Origin: an uncultured Oscillospiraceae bacterium
Lineage (GTDB): Bacteria > Bacillota > Clostridia > Oscillospirales > Ruminococcaceae
NCBI GenBank assembly: GCA_934481445.1
Contig: CAKSPC010000016.1
Coordinates: 1 to 47,449, forward strand
Length of the DNA: 47,449 bases
Direction: 5' to 3'
The notes under the pieces are model-generated. The model ran no database searches. It worked only from the letters and a program-made list of their open reading frames with translations, and was not told where the DNA came from. Below are positions 34,094-42,011 of this stretch, piece after piece (the stretch's first letter is position 1; every line of letters begins with the position of its first letter). Made by a program: the position numbers and the translations under genes.

Positions 34094-35011
34094 TTATATC
34101 CTCTTAATAAGGAACGAAAGTATATCGTCCATTACCTCTTCCCTGTTCAGCTCGAATATCAGTTCATGCCTTGCCTCGCGATATATTCTCAGCGTAACAT
34201 CGCAGCCGTGCTCGAGGTACTTCATGCACGCCGAGCGGACGCCCTGCCCGTACTCGCCGATGGGATCCATGCCGCCGCTGAGGAACAGCAGCGGAAGCTC
34301 CGTCGGAGTGTTTTCGATAACAGGCGCGCTGTTCGCGCAGAGCAGCGCATTCAGCAGATCCTTATACCCCGCGATGGTGAACGTGAAATTGCACTTCGGA
34401 TCGGCGCAGTATTTATCGACATTCGCGTCGTCGCGGGAGAGCCAATCGTTCTTCGTGCGGCGGTTTGCGGTGCGCAGGTTGAACATTCCGAAAACCACCT
34501 TCGTGCCGAAATCGTGACGGTAGAAATCCCCGTGGTTGACCGCAACGGCGTCCATAACGCGCCTCAGCGGAGCGGAAGCAGCCATGCCCCCCGCGGTGCC
34601 CATTATGATCGCGCCGCTGAGCCTGTCGCGGTATTTCGCAAGGTATATCCTCGCGAGGAAGCTTCCCATGCTGTGACCCATCAGAAAATGGGGGATATCG
34701 GGGAACTTCTTCTCGGCGATGAGCTTCATCCTGTGCAGGTCGCGCACCATGTTGATGTATCCGCGGTCGGGGCCGAAATAGCCCATCATTTCTTCGTCCG
34801 AAACGGAATTGCCATGACCTATGTGGTCGTTTCCGCAGAGGATTATGTCGTTGTCGCAGAGGAATTTCGCGAAATCCTCGTACCGCTCGATATACTCGCA
34901 CATCCCGTGGGAGAGCATGAGCAGCGCCTTGGGCTTCTCGGGAACGTAGAAATAAAAATGCACGCTGCAAAGTCCCGATGTGCTCGGGAAAGTTCCTGTT
35001 ATCTTTTTCAT
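34094..35011 (-). CDS. Alpha/beta hydrolase, monoacylglycerol lipase/lysophospholipase type
   Basis: A 305-aa serine hydrolase. The nucleophile elbow is GHSMG (Ser114), the oxyanion region SHGMCEYIERYEDFA is typical of the monoglyceride lipase group, and the acid and histidine are likely in GGMDPIGEYG and ARHELIFE. It has no signal peptide, so it is expected to be cytoplasmic and act on lipid esters. The ATG at 35011 has AAGGAGG upstream. It is separated from trmB by the family A element at 35059-35272, whose outer hairpin lies 24 bp upstream of the start. Confidence 0.9.
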   Translation of the reverse strand: MKKITGTFPSTSGLCSVHFYFYVPEKPKALLMLSHGMCEYIERYEDFAKFLCDNDIILCGNDHIGHGNSVSDEEMMGYFGPDRGYINMVRDLHRMKLIAEKKFPDIPHFLMGHSMGSFLARIYLAKYRDRLSGAIIMGTAGGMAASAPLRRVMDAVAVNHGDFYRHDFGTKVVFGMFNLRTANRRTKNDWLSRDDANVDKYCADPKCNFTFTIAGYKDLLNALLCANSAPVIENTPTELPLLFLSGGMDPIGEYGQGVRSACMKYLEHGCDVTLRIYREARHELIFELNREEVMDDILSFLIKRI

Positions 35012-35034
35012 GGGATATCCTCCTTTATGATTTA

Positions 35035-35058
35035 AGGGCAGTTTGAACGCTGCCCTGT
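35035..35058. repeat. 24-bp direct repeat, copy 1: hairpin flanking family A
   Basis: Forms GGGCAG / CTGCCC with an 8-nt loop (35036-35055). It matches 35273-35296 at 22 of 24 positions. Between the two copies lies a family A element. Confidence 0.82.
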
Positions 35059-35272
35059 CAGACCGTCGAAAAAGTCCCGTTGGGACTTTTCCGACGAAAC
35101 ATCCGCCCTGCGCGCACGGTTTGTCGGCGTTGCCGACAATTAAGCGTAAAGCGAAGCTGTCGCTAACACACTTGTGCGGATAGAAGTGTTTTTCGCCCCG
35201 GGAAACCCGTGGCGAAAAACGGATTTAAAAAGCCCGCTTCGCGGGAAAATTTGATTTTTTCGACAAGTTGTC
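35059..35272. mobile_element. Family A palindromic element, copy 2 (inverted)
   Basis: A 214-bp copy in reverse orientation to 15861-16095 and strongly similar to it. It has the same terminal CGTCGAAAAAGTC / ATTTTTTCGACA arms, the GCCCGC hairpin, the TTTTTCGCC/GGCGAAAAA hairpin, ACACTTCTATCCGC, the TGTCGGC/GCCGACA hairpin and the final stem (35064-35096). One internal segment, TTAGCGACAGCTTCGCTTTA, is absent from copy 1 but present in copy 3. It is flanked by direct repeats that form hairpins. It lies between the trmB stop and the hydrolase start. Confidence 0.75.
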
Positions 35273-35296
35273 AGAGCAATTTGAACGCTGCCCTGT
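35273..35296. repeat. 24-bp direct repeat, copy 2: hairpin after trmB
   Basis: A copy of 35035-35058 with two changes, which weaken its stem. It begins 8 bp beyond the trmB stop, where a terminator would be expected. Confidence 0.82.
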
Positions 35297-35304
35297 TTTG
35301 TGTT

Positions 35305-35982
35305 TTATTTGCCGGGGTTCACGGCCTCAAGCCTGTAAATAGGCAGACCCATCGATGTAAAACGCGTTTCATACTCTGTCATAATATTCCCCTCGAACCC
35401 GCTGTTATGCAGGTCGAGCGAAACATTCTTCATCACGAACCCGTTTGCCGAAAAATGCTCTATCGAAAACTCGAAGAAATGCATATTGTCCGTTTTCTGA
35501 TGTATCTCCGCGCCCTTTTTCAGAACGCCCTTGTATATCTCAAGAAAGCGCGTGTGCGTAAGGCGGTGGCGGGCGTATGTTTCCTTGGGGAACGGGCAGC
35601 TGAAATTGAGATACAGCCTGTCCGCCGCGCCCTCGTGGAACAGATGGTCAAGGTACTCCGCCTGACCAAGACAGAAACGCACATTTTTCAGCCCCAGCTC
35701 TTTCAGCCGCTCCATGCCCGTGATAAGGACATTCGGCGTTTTTTCGATGGCGATGTAGTTGATGTCGGGGTTTCTCTGCGCTATTTCAAGCACGAACGCG
35801 CCCTTTCCGCAGCCTATCTCAAGGTGCAGGGGATTGCTGTTCCCGAACACTTTCATGCTGTCGAAAAACAGGTTTTCGTCCAACGGGTCATTGGCGTGCT
35901 CATTCTGATTCTGCATATACAGCATAACGTCCGAGCAGGCGGCGATGCGCTCCTCAAGGTTGTGTTTCTTTCTCATTCTCAT
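35305..35982 (-). CDS. trmB: tRNA (guanine-7-)-methyltransferase
   Basis: A 225-aa class I methyltransferase that makes m7G46 in tRNA. The SAM loop is LEIGCGKGAFVLEIA, and the family pattern continues with AIEKTPNVL and LNFSCPFPKETYARHRLTH. In most TrmB proteins the last motif reads DPWPK; here the Asp is Cys129 and the Trp is Phe. The start at 35982 has GAGAGG 10 bp upstream; ATG at 35976 is possible. Codons further upstream overlap the permease gene and are rejected. It is 7 bp after the nucleoside permease gene, at the end of the transporter operon. Confidence 0.92.
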   Translation of the reverse strand: MRMRKKHNLEERIAACSDVMLYMQNQNEHANDPLDENLFFDSMKVFGNSNPLHLEIGCGKGAFVLEIAQRNPDINYIAIEKTPNVLITGMERLKELGLKNVRFCLGQAEYLDHLFHEGAADRLYLNFSCPFPKETYARHRLTHTRFLEIYKGVLKKGAEIHQKTDNMHFFEFSIEHFSANGFVMKNVSLDLHNSGFEGNIMTEYETRFTSMGLPIYRLEAVNPGK

Positions 35983-35989
35983 GCGGGCG

Positions 35990-36934
35990 TTACCTCTCTT
36001 CTCGGAAATACGGGTCGCCGAGCGCCTTTGGCGGCTGGTTCTCCTTCTTCTTGCGCAGGGTGATGAACACGAGCACAACTATCGTCGCGATATACGGCAG
36101 CATTTCGAGGAACTGCGAGGGTATCTGTATCCCCCAGCCCTGCATCTTGAAGTTAAGACCTTTCAGCATACCGAAAAGATACGCCGCGAGTATCGCCTTA
36201 AGGGGATTCCATGTGCTGAAGATTACCAGCGCGACCGCGATCCAGCCTGCGCCCGCGGTAACATTGTCCTGCCATGTGGTAAGGAACACTATCGAGAGAT
36301 ACGCCCCGCCGACGCCGCAGAGGAATCCTCCGAGAAGTATATTGAAATATTTGTAGAACGTAACGTTAACGCCCGAGGCGTCTGCGGCGGCGGGGTTTTC
36401 GCCCACGGCGCGCATATACAGACCCATCTTTGTCTTGTTTATATAGAAATATGCGAGTATCGCAACGACAAGCGCCATCTGAACATAAACGCTCTGGCTG
36501 AAAAGCGCCTTGCCGATTATCGGGATATCGCAGAGAACGGGGATATCATAAGGCTTGAACGCGTTTACAACGCTCTCGGGGACGATGCTGCCCGAAACGG
36601 TTTTTCCGATAAATCCCGCAAAGCCGGTGCCGAATATGGTAAGCACAAGACCCGTTACGACCTGATTGCCGCGGAGAGTTACCGTAATTACCGCGTAGAT
36701 CAGCGCGCCCGCAAGTCCCGCCGCGCCCGCCGCGAGAACCGCAAGCACCGGATTGCCCGTGGAGCACGCGACCGTAAATCCCATCGCCGCGCCCATCAGC
36801 ATCATGCCCTCAACGCCGAGGTTGGTATTTCCGACCTTTTCGCAGATTATGCCGCCGACGATGGCGAACAGAATATGCGTGCCCATCTGCACGGAGGTCT
36901 GCAAAAACAGGGAGATCTCATTAAGTATATCCAT
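35990..36934 (-). CDS. nupQ: Nucleoside ABC transporter permease (BMP type, second)
   Basis: A 314-aa membrane permease of the branched-chain amino acid/ribose permease superfamily, in the subgroup that works with BMP-type binding proteins. About eight to nine helices are seen; GVEGMMLMGAAMGF and the coupling-helix region MRAVGENPAAADASGVNV are characteristic. It shares one base with the stop of the preceding permease gene, so the two subunits are translationally coupled. With the neighbouring ATPase, other permease and binding protein it forms a complete importer like B. subtilis NupNOPQ. The symbol is by analogy. Confidence 0.92.
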   Translation of the reverse strand: MDILNEISLFLQTSVQMGTHILFAIVGGIICEKVGNTNLGVEGMMLMGAAMGFTVACSTGNPVLAVLAAGAAGLAGALIYAVITVTLRGNQVVTGLVLTIFGTGFAGFIGKTVSGSIVPESVVNAFKPYDIPVLCDIPIIGKALFSQSVYVQMALVVAILAYFYINKTKMGLYMRAVGENPAAADASGVNVTFYKYFNILLGGFLCGVGGAYLSIVFLTTWQDNVTAGAGWIAVALVIFSTWNPLKAILAAYLFGMLKGLNFKMQGWGIQIPSQFLEMLPYIATIVVLVFITLRKKKENQPPKALGDPYFREER

Positions 36935-38007
36935 TATTCAGCCTCCTTTGCGGCGTTTTCCCTGCGGAGGGAAACCTTGTAGTTGATAAAGAACTCGCTT
37001 CCGAGCACGAAGAAGATTATAACGCCCTGAAGTATCTCCGTGATAGAGGACGGAATGCCGATCACCTGGAGCGATTTGCCGCTCTGTAGAAGCATCGAGA
37101 ATGCAAAGGAAACCACAACGATGACCGGCGGCTTGAGCTTTGCCAGCCATGCGGTGATCACCGCCGTAAATCCAAGTCCGCCGGACATGGAGTCGGTGAT
37201 GGATTTTTCAATGGCGCTCGCCTGCATGAAGCCCGCCATGCCGCAGAGACCGCCGCTTATCATAACCGCCGCAAACATTATTTTCAGCGTGTTCATGCCC
37301 GCATAGCGCGCGGTGGTTTCGCTTTCGCCGAGGACGTCTATCTGATAGCCAAGCTTTGTGTATTTCAGCACTATCGTCATGATCACCACAAGCGCCAGCA
37401 TGATTATCCAGCCCGCGTGGATGCCGAATACTTTGGGAAGTATCGCGTTGTCGGAAAAGCGCGCTATCTTCGCCGCGCCGAGGGACGCGGGGTCTTTCCA
37501 CGGACCGTATTGCAGGTAGGAAATGAACGAAACCGCAATGTAGTTCATCATCAGCGTTACAAGCGTTTCGCTGGTGGAGAACTTAGCTTTCAGCAGCGCG
37601 GGGATCATCGCCCAGAGTCCGCCGAAAACAAACGCAAACAGCGCCATCAGCGGCAGCAGCAATGCGGGGTGAAGCTCGGGAAATCCGAACGCCGCCAGCG
37701 CCGCGCCGAACGCGCCCATGTAAAACTGACCTTCCGCGCCGATGTTCCAGAACTTCATTCTGAACGCCACCGCGATACCCAGCGACAGGGTCGTCAGCAG
37801 TATTGTCTTGTTGACCGTTTCGGTGAAGCGGCTGTATGTCGACAGCGACGAGGTGATTATCCTGCCGAAAATTTCGATCGGGTTGTAGCCCATAAAGAGC
37901 ATTACTATGCCCGCAAGAATAAGCGAGGCAACTATCGCGCCGATACGCACAAGGTTCTCCGCAAGGCGCGATGTATTCGCGCGCCGCGATATCTGTATGT
38001 GGCTCAT
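36934..38007 (-). CDS. nupP: Nucleoside ABC transporter permease (BMP type, first)
   Basis: A 357-aa membrane permease with a long first helix (RIGAIVASLILAGIVMLFMG). The superfamily pattern is seen in FWNIGAEGQFYMGAFGAALAAF, ETLVTLMMNYIAV and the coupling-helix ALGESETTARYAGMNTLK. It overlaps the ATPase stop by 4 bp and touches the second permease gene. It is predicted to form the membrane heterodimer of the nucleoside importer with the 314-aa permease. Confidence 0.92.
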   Translation of the reverse strand: MSHIQISRRANTSRLAENLVRIGAIVASLILAGIVMLFMGYNPIEIFGRIITSSLSTYSRFTETVNKTILLTTLSLGIAVAFRMKFWNIGAEGQFYMGAFGAALAAFGFPELHPALLLPLMALFAFVFGGLWAMIPALLKAKFSTSETLVTLMMNYIAVSFISYLQYGPWKDPASLGAAKIARFSDNAILPKVFGIHAGWIIMLALVVIMTIVLKYTKLGYQIDVLGESETTARYAGMNTLKIMFAAVMISGGLCGMAGFMQASAIEKSITDSMSGGLGFTAVITAWLAKLKPPVIVVVSFAFSMLLQSGKSLQVIGIPSSITEILQGVIIFFVLGSEFFINYKVSLRRENAAKEAE

Positions 38008-39530
38008 TCCGCGCCCTCCTCTCTGTGATGGCCGAGCATCATCAGTCCTATATCTTCCTTGGTAACTTCCGCAGGGTCAACGATGTCGATTATCTCGCCG
38101 CTGTGGATGACCATAAGCCGGTCGGATATGCTCTTGAGAACATCGAGGTCCTCGCCGATGAACAGCACCGCAACGCCCTTTTTCTTCTGCTCGTTAAGCA
38201 CGCGATAGATGTTGTAGGAGGCGCCTATATCAAGTCCGCGCACGGGATAAGCTGTGATGAGCACCTTCGGCGCCAGCCATATCTCACGCCCCAGCAGGAC
38301 TTTCTGTATGTTGCCGCCGGAGAGCTTCTTTACCTCGTGGTTGACGGACGGGGTGGAGATGTCGAATTCATCAACTATCTGCTCCGCCAGCGACTTTGCA
38401 AATTTCTTATCGAGGAAAGGTCCGCGGTTGCGGTTGTAGGATTTGAGGATAACGTTGTTTGTAACGCTCATTCCCGCCACAAGCCCCATGCCGAGTCTGT
38501 CCTCGGGGACAAAGCTCATGCTTATCCCTTTCTTGAGGATAGCGCGGGGGGAAAGACCGAGTATGCTGTCGCCGCCGAATGTGATGTCGCCGCCGTTTGC
38601 CTTGTCCAGTCCCGCGATTATCTCGCAGAGCTCTTTCTGTCCGCTTCCCGCGATGCCCGCAACGCCGAGTATCTCGCCGCCGTAGAGGTCAAAGGAAACG
38701 TTGTTCAGCACGTTGACGCCCTCGTAATCCCGCTTGGTGAGGTTTGTTACGGAAAGCAGGGGCTTCTCGGAAATCTCCGCCTTGGGGCGCTCTATTTCGA
38801 GGGACACCGCGCTGCCTACCATCATTTCGGTAAGCTGCTTGGGGGTGGTTTCCTTTGTTACCACCGTCGCGATGCTCTCACCCTTGCGGAGTACCGTAAC
38901 GCGGTCGGAAATGTCCATTACCTCCGCCATCTTGTGGGTTATGATTATGATGGAGCAGCCCTGCTGCTTCATTTTTTTGAGGATATCAAACAGCGCTGTT
39001 ATCTCCTGCGGAGTAAGCACCGCCGTCGGCTCGTCAAGGATGAGCACATCCGCGCCGCGGTAGAGTATCTTCATAATCTCCACGGACTGCTTCTCGCTGA
39101 CGGACATATTGTATATCTTCTTGTCGGGGACGATGCTCAGACCGTATTTTTCGTTCAGTGCGCTTATGCTCTGCGCCATGCGCTTCTTGGATGTGAAAAC
39201 GCTCTTTTCCTGCCCGATTACGATGTTTTCCGCCGCGGTCATTACCTCGACCAGCTTGAAGTGCTGGTGCACCATGCCTATGCCCGCCTTTATGGCGTCC
39301 TTAGGGGAGCTGAAAACCGTTTTCTTTCCGTCGATGTAGATGTTTCCGCTGTCGGGGGTGTAAATTCCGCTGAGCATATTCACCAGCGTGCTCTTTCCCG
39401 AGCCGTTTTCGCCCAGCAGCGCAAGTATCTCGCCCTTATTCACGTCGATGGACACATTTTTGTTTGCCTGAACAGAGCCGAACGACTTGCAGATATTCTC
39501 AAGCCTGATATAAGGTCCCGTCATATTCAT
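38004..39530 (-). CDS. nupO: Nucleoside ABC transporter ATP-binding protein (double ABC cassette)
   Basis: A 508-aa protein with two ABC cassettes in tandem. The first has Walker A LLGENGSGKSTLV and Walker B VLILDEPTAVL, with a degenerate signature (VSEKQSVE). The second has a non-consensus Walker A (IAGSGQKEL), an intact signature LSGGNIQKVLLGRE and a Walker B aspartate-poor segment (LITAYPVRGLDIGA). One consensus and one degenerate site is usual for ribose/nucleoside-type ATPases. The gap of 414 bp before it holds three palindromes, including a family A element. Confidence 0.94.
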   Translation of the reverse strand: MNMTGPYIRLENICKSFGSVQANKNVSIDVNKGEILALLGENGSGKSTLVNMLSGIYTPDSGNIYIDGKKTVFSSPKDAIKAGIGMVHQHFKLVEVMTAAENIVIGQEKSVFTSKKRMAQSISALNEKYGLSIVPDKKIYNMSVSEKQSVEIMKILYRGADVLILDEPTAVLTPQEITALFDILKKMKQQGCSIIIITHKMAEVMDISDRVTVLRKGESIATVVTKETTPKQLTEMMVGSAVSLEIERPKAEISEKPLLSVTNLTKRDYEGVNVLNNVSFDLYGGEILGVAGIAGSGQKELCEIIAGLDKANGGDITFGGDSILGLSPRAILKKGISMSFVPEDRLGMGLVAGMSVTNNVILKSYNRNRGPFLDKKFAKSLAEQIVDEFDISTPSVNHEVKKLSGGNIQKVLLGREIWLAPKVLITAYPVRGLDIGASYNIYRVLNEQKKKGVAVLFIGEDLDVLKSISDRLMVIHSGEIIDIVDPAEVTKEDIGLMMLGHHREEGAE

Positions 39531-39583
39531 CCTCCATACAGCCCTTGCGGACTGCCCAAATTATATTCCCGCGCCAAAGCGCC

Positions 39584-39641
39584 GCATTTGCCTTTTCCGA
39601 AGGCACGGATAAGCCACCGCACCCTCGGAAAAAGCAAATGC
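39584..39641. repeat. 58-bp palindrome upstream of the transporter ATPase gene
   Basis: Arms GCATTTGC and GCAAATGC, extended by TTTTCCGA/TCGGAAAA, enclose a loop of about 20 nt. It lies 53 bp upstream of the ATPase start in the operon gap. A second short hairpin, CCGCGGGG/CCCCGCGG, is at 39690-39710. Confidence 0.65.
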
Positions 39642-39738
39642 TTCTTCAAAAAAAGCAATTGCCTTAAACTGTAACAGAAAACAGCAACGCCGCGGGGTGC
39701 TGCCCCGCGGTATTGCCTGTCCGTACCGACGGACAGTT

Positions 39739-39944
39739 CAATTACTGAACCTATTTCTGCCCGCGAAGCGGGCTTTTAAATATATTTTTTGCCTCAGCTC
39801 CGCCGAGGCAAAAAACACTTCTATCCGCACAAGTGTGTTAGCGACAGCTTCGCTTTACGCTTAATTGACGGCATAGCCGGCAATGAGTGCGCGCAGTGCG
39901 GATGTTATTGACCAAAAAGTCTTTAGACTTTTTGGTCAAAGTTT
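39739..39944. mobile_element. Family A palindromic element, copy 3 (diverged left end)
   Basis: Matches copies 1 and 2 from the GCCCGC hairpin (39759-39773) onward: a second hairpin TTTTTTGCCTC/GAGGCAAAAAA (39785-39815), ACACTTCTATCCGCACAAGT, TTAGCGACAGCTTCGCTTTA, GTGCGCGCAG and the terminal stem (39908-39939). The left terminal repeat is not recognisable and no flanking duplication was found. Stems keep their pairing while the bases differ from copy 1. It ends at the bmp stop codon and lies inside the transporter operon. Confidence 0.65.
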
Positions 39945-41117
39945 TTATGCGGGGATAGTGCCTACAACGCCCTTAACGAACCAGCTCATGTTCCAGATCT
40001 CGTCGTCGGTCATTCTTACGCCATCCTCAACCTTGAGGTTGCCGTCCTGATCGTACAGCGGGCCTGTGAAAGGATCGAAAGAACCGTCGATGATGGCAGC
40101 CTTTGCCGCGTCAACCTTCTCCTGTGTGCCCTCTGCGCAGAGGTCTGTCAGATCGTCAAGGTAAGTCATGTTTGCTGCAAGACCCTCCCAGTAAGCTCTG
40201 GAGGTCCATGTGCCGTCGATTGCTCTCTGAACATCGTCGGTGTAGAATGTTGCCCATCTGAAGCAAGCAGCTGTCAGGTAAGCCTGGGGAGCAGCGTCAG
40301 CAGTCGGGAAGTTGTAGCCGATGCAGTATGCGCCCTTTTCCTGTGCAGCAACCTGAGGAGCGGTTGTATCCTGGTGCTGTGCGATGACGTCAACGCCCTT
40401 GTTCAGCAGCTCGAGAGCAGCCTGCTTCTCAACTGCGGGATCGTACCATGTATCGGTAAATACGACCTCAACGGTAGCGTCGGGGTTAACGGACTGAACG
40501 CCCAGTGTGAACGCGTTGATGCCACGGATAACCTCGGGAATGCCCTTTGCAGCAACATAGCCGATGCGGTTGACTTCGGTCTTCATACCTGCAACGATAC
40601 CTGCAAGGTAACGTGCCTGATATACCTTACCGAAGTAGGTGGACATATTGTCTTCTCTCATGTAGCCGGAGCAGTGAGCAAACTTGACATCGGGGTATTC
40701 CTTTGCCATCTCAACTGTGCCTTCCATGAAGCCGAATGAGTTTGTGTAGATAAGGTTGCAGCCTTCGTCGATCAGTGTTCTGATAGCTTCGCAGGTATCG
40801 GAAACTGTTTCAGCAACATCCTCAACGTATGCGGTGGGAACGCCCATCTCTTCGATGGCAAGTCTGCCTGCATCGTGAGCCTGTGTATATCCGCCGTCGT
40901 CGATCTTGCCGATGTAAACGAAGCCTACCTTGACATCGTTGTTTGCGGATGTGCTGTTGTCCTCGGAAGCGGTGCTGTCGTCGGCAGCTGTGCTCTCGTC
41001 GGAAACTGTGCTGTCAGCAGCGGAGCTGTCGGAAGCGGTGCTGCCTGTGCCGTTGTTAGCGCAGCCTGCAAAAAGGCAGGTTGCCGCCAGCAGAGCGGCG
41101 AGAAGTCTTTTCTTCAT
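39945..41117 (-). CDS. nupN: BMP-family nucleoside-binding lipoprotein
   Basis: A 390-aa solute-binding lipoprotein of the basic membrane protein/PnrA family, which captures purine nucleosides. Lipobox LFAGC with Cys19, then an Asp/Ser/Thr-rich linker to about residue 60. The binding fold starts at VGFVYIGKIDDGGYTQAHDAG, the family signature, and continues with KFAHCSGYM and GYVAAKGIPEVIRGINAFTLG. The start at 41117 has GGGAGG upstream. It precedes its transporter genes but is separated from them by a 414-bp palindrome-rich gap. It follows xpt, consistent with purine salvage. Confidence 0.94.
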   Translation of the reverse strand: MKKRLLAALLAATCLFAGCANNGTGSTASDSSAADSTVSDESTAADDSTASEDNSTSANNDVKVGFVYIGKIDDGGYTQAHDAGRLAIEEMGVPTAYVEDVAETVSDTCEAIRTLIDEGCNLIYTNSFGFMEGTVEMAKEYPDVKFAHCSGYMREDNMSTYFGKVYQARYLAGIVAGMKTEVNRIGYVAAKGIPEVIRGINAFTLGVQSVNPDATVEVVFTDTWYDPAVEKQAALELLNKGVDVIAQHQDTTAPQVAAQEKGAYCIGYNFPTADAAPQAYLTAACFRWATFYTDDVQRAIDGTWTSRAYWEGLAANMTYLDDLTDLCAEGTQEKVDAAKAAIIDGSFDPFTGPLYDQDGNLKVEDGVRMTDDEIWNMSWFVKGVVGTIPA

Positions 41118-41220
41118 GTGATTTTCCTCCCAGATTTTTATCTGATTCTCCTGCGGGCATTTTTTTATATTGTGCCCACCTTTTTTATATTTCAACGGGA
41201 ATATCCCGCTAAAACCTTAA

Positions 41221-41799
41221 TTACTGCCTGCGAAATACGCAGCCGCCGTCAACGCTCATGCTGTCGACCACCGCAAGGGACTCCACGCGGATACCCTTGG
41301 AGCGCACCAGCTCGCCGCCTTTCTGGAAGCCTTTTTCTACAACTATGCCCGCGCCCGCGATGGAAGCGCCTGACTCCTTAACGATGTCGATAAGACCCAG
41401 CAGCGCGCAGCCGTTTGCGAGGAAGTCGTCGATGATGAGCACGTTATCCTCCGGGGAAAGGAACTTCCTGCTGACGATAACGTTGTAGGAACGCTTGTGC
41501 GTGAAGCTCTCGATGGTGGTGGAATAAACCTCGCCATCTATGTTGACGCTCTGCGCCTTCTTCGCGAAAACAACGGGGCAGCCGAAATACTGCGCCGTTA
41601 TACAGGCGATGCCTATACCGGAAGCCTCGATGGTGAGTATCTTGTTTATCCCCTTATCGGGAAAAAGCCTGCGGAATTCCTTGCCTATCTCGTTGAAAAG
41701 CGAGATGTCCATTTGATGATTGAGGAAGCTGTCCACCTTGAGAACATTTCCCTCTTTAACGATACCGTCTTTCTTTATGCGATCTTCCAAAAGCTGCAT
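41221..41799 (-). CDS. xpt: Xanthine phosphoribosyltransferase
   Basis: A 192-aa PRPP-dependent enzyme of purine salvage. The PRPP loop is NVLIIDDFLANGCALLGL, and the N terminus MQLLEDRI and the motif ASGIGIA match Xpt. The start at 41799 is preferred because GGAGG lies 8 bp upstream; the ATG at 41805 is only 2 bp from that site. In Bacillus xpt is under a guanine riboswitch, but none is visible here: the upstream space is filled by a long palindrome. It lies 103 bp before the binding-protein gene of the nucleoside importer. Confidence 0.95.
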   Translation of the reverse strand: MQLLEDRIKKDGIVKEGNVLKVDSFLNHQMDISLFNEIGKEFRRLFPDKGINKILTIEASGIGIACITAQYFGCPVVFAKKAQSVNIDGEVYSTTIESFTHKRSYNVIVSRKFLSPEDNVLIIDDFLANGCALLGLIDIVKESGASIAGAGIVVEKGFQKGGELVRSKGIRVESLAVVDSMSVDGGCVFRRQ

Positions 41800-41827
41800 G
41801 GTCATATCCTCCGAAATGTTATTGTAA

Positions 41828-42003
41828 GGGCAATACCGCACAAAGATTGTGCGTGTATTGCGCAGTCAGATTTTTCGTCAGATTGTACAATGAGGACGAC
41901 GCAAGGCTGCCGCCTTGCTAGGACGAATTGTGCAAGATGACGGAAAAAGATGCAGGCAAGACACGTGCAAAATCCAATAAATGGTCTTTGTGCGGTGTTG
42001 CCC
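41828..42003. mobile_element. Element D: 176-bp near-complete palindrome
   Basis: Almost the whole interval folds into one hairpin. The ends are GGGCAATACCGCACAAAG and CTTTGTGCGGTGTTGCCC (the complement with one change). The middle arms are ATTGTGCGTGT...GTACAAT and its partner, and the apex is GCAAGGC-TGCC-GCCTTGC (41901-41918). One side carries about 12 extra bases. It starts 8 bp after the stop of the FAD oxidoreductase gene and ends 28 bp before the xpt start. It is non-coding. The mobile-element call is inference from the architecture. Confidence 0.6.
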
Positions 42004-42011
42004 AAGAATTG

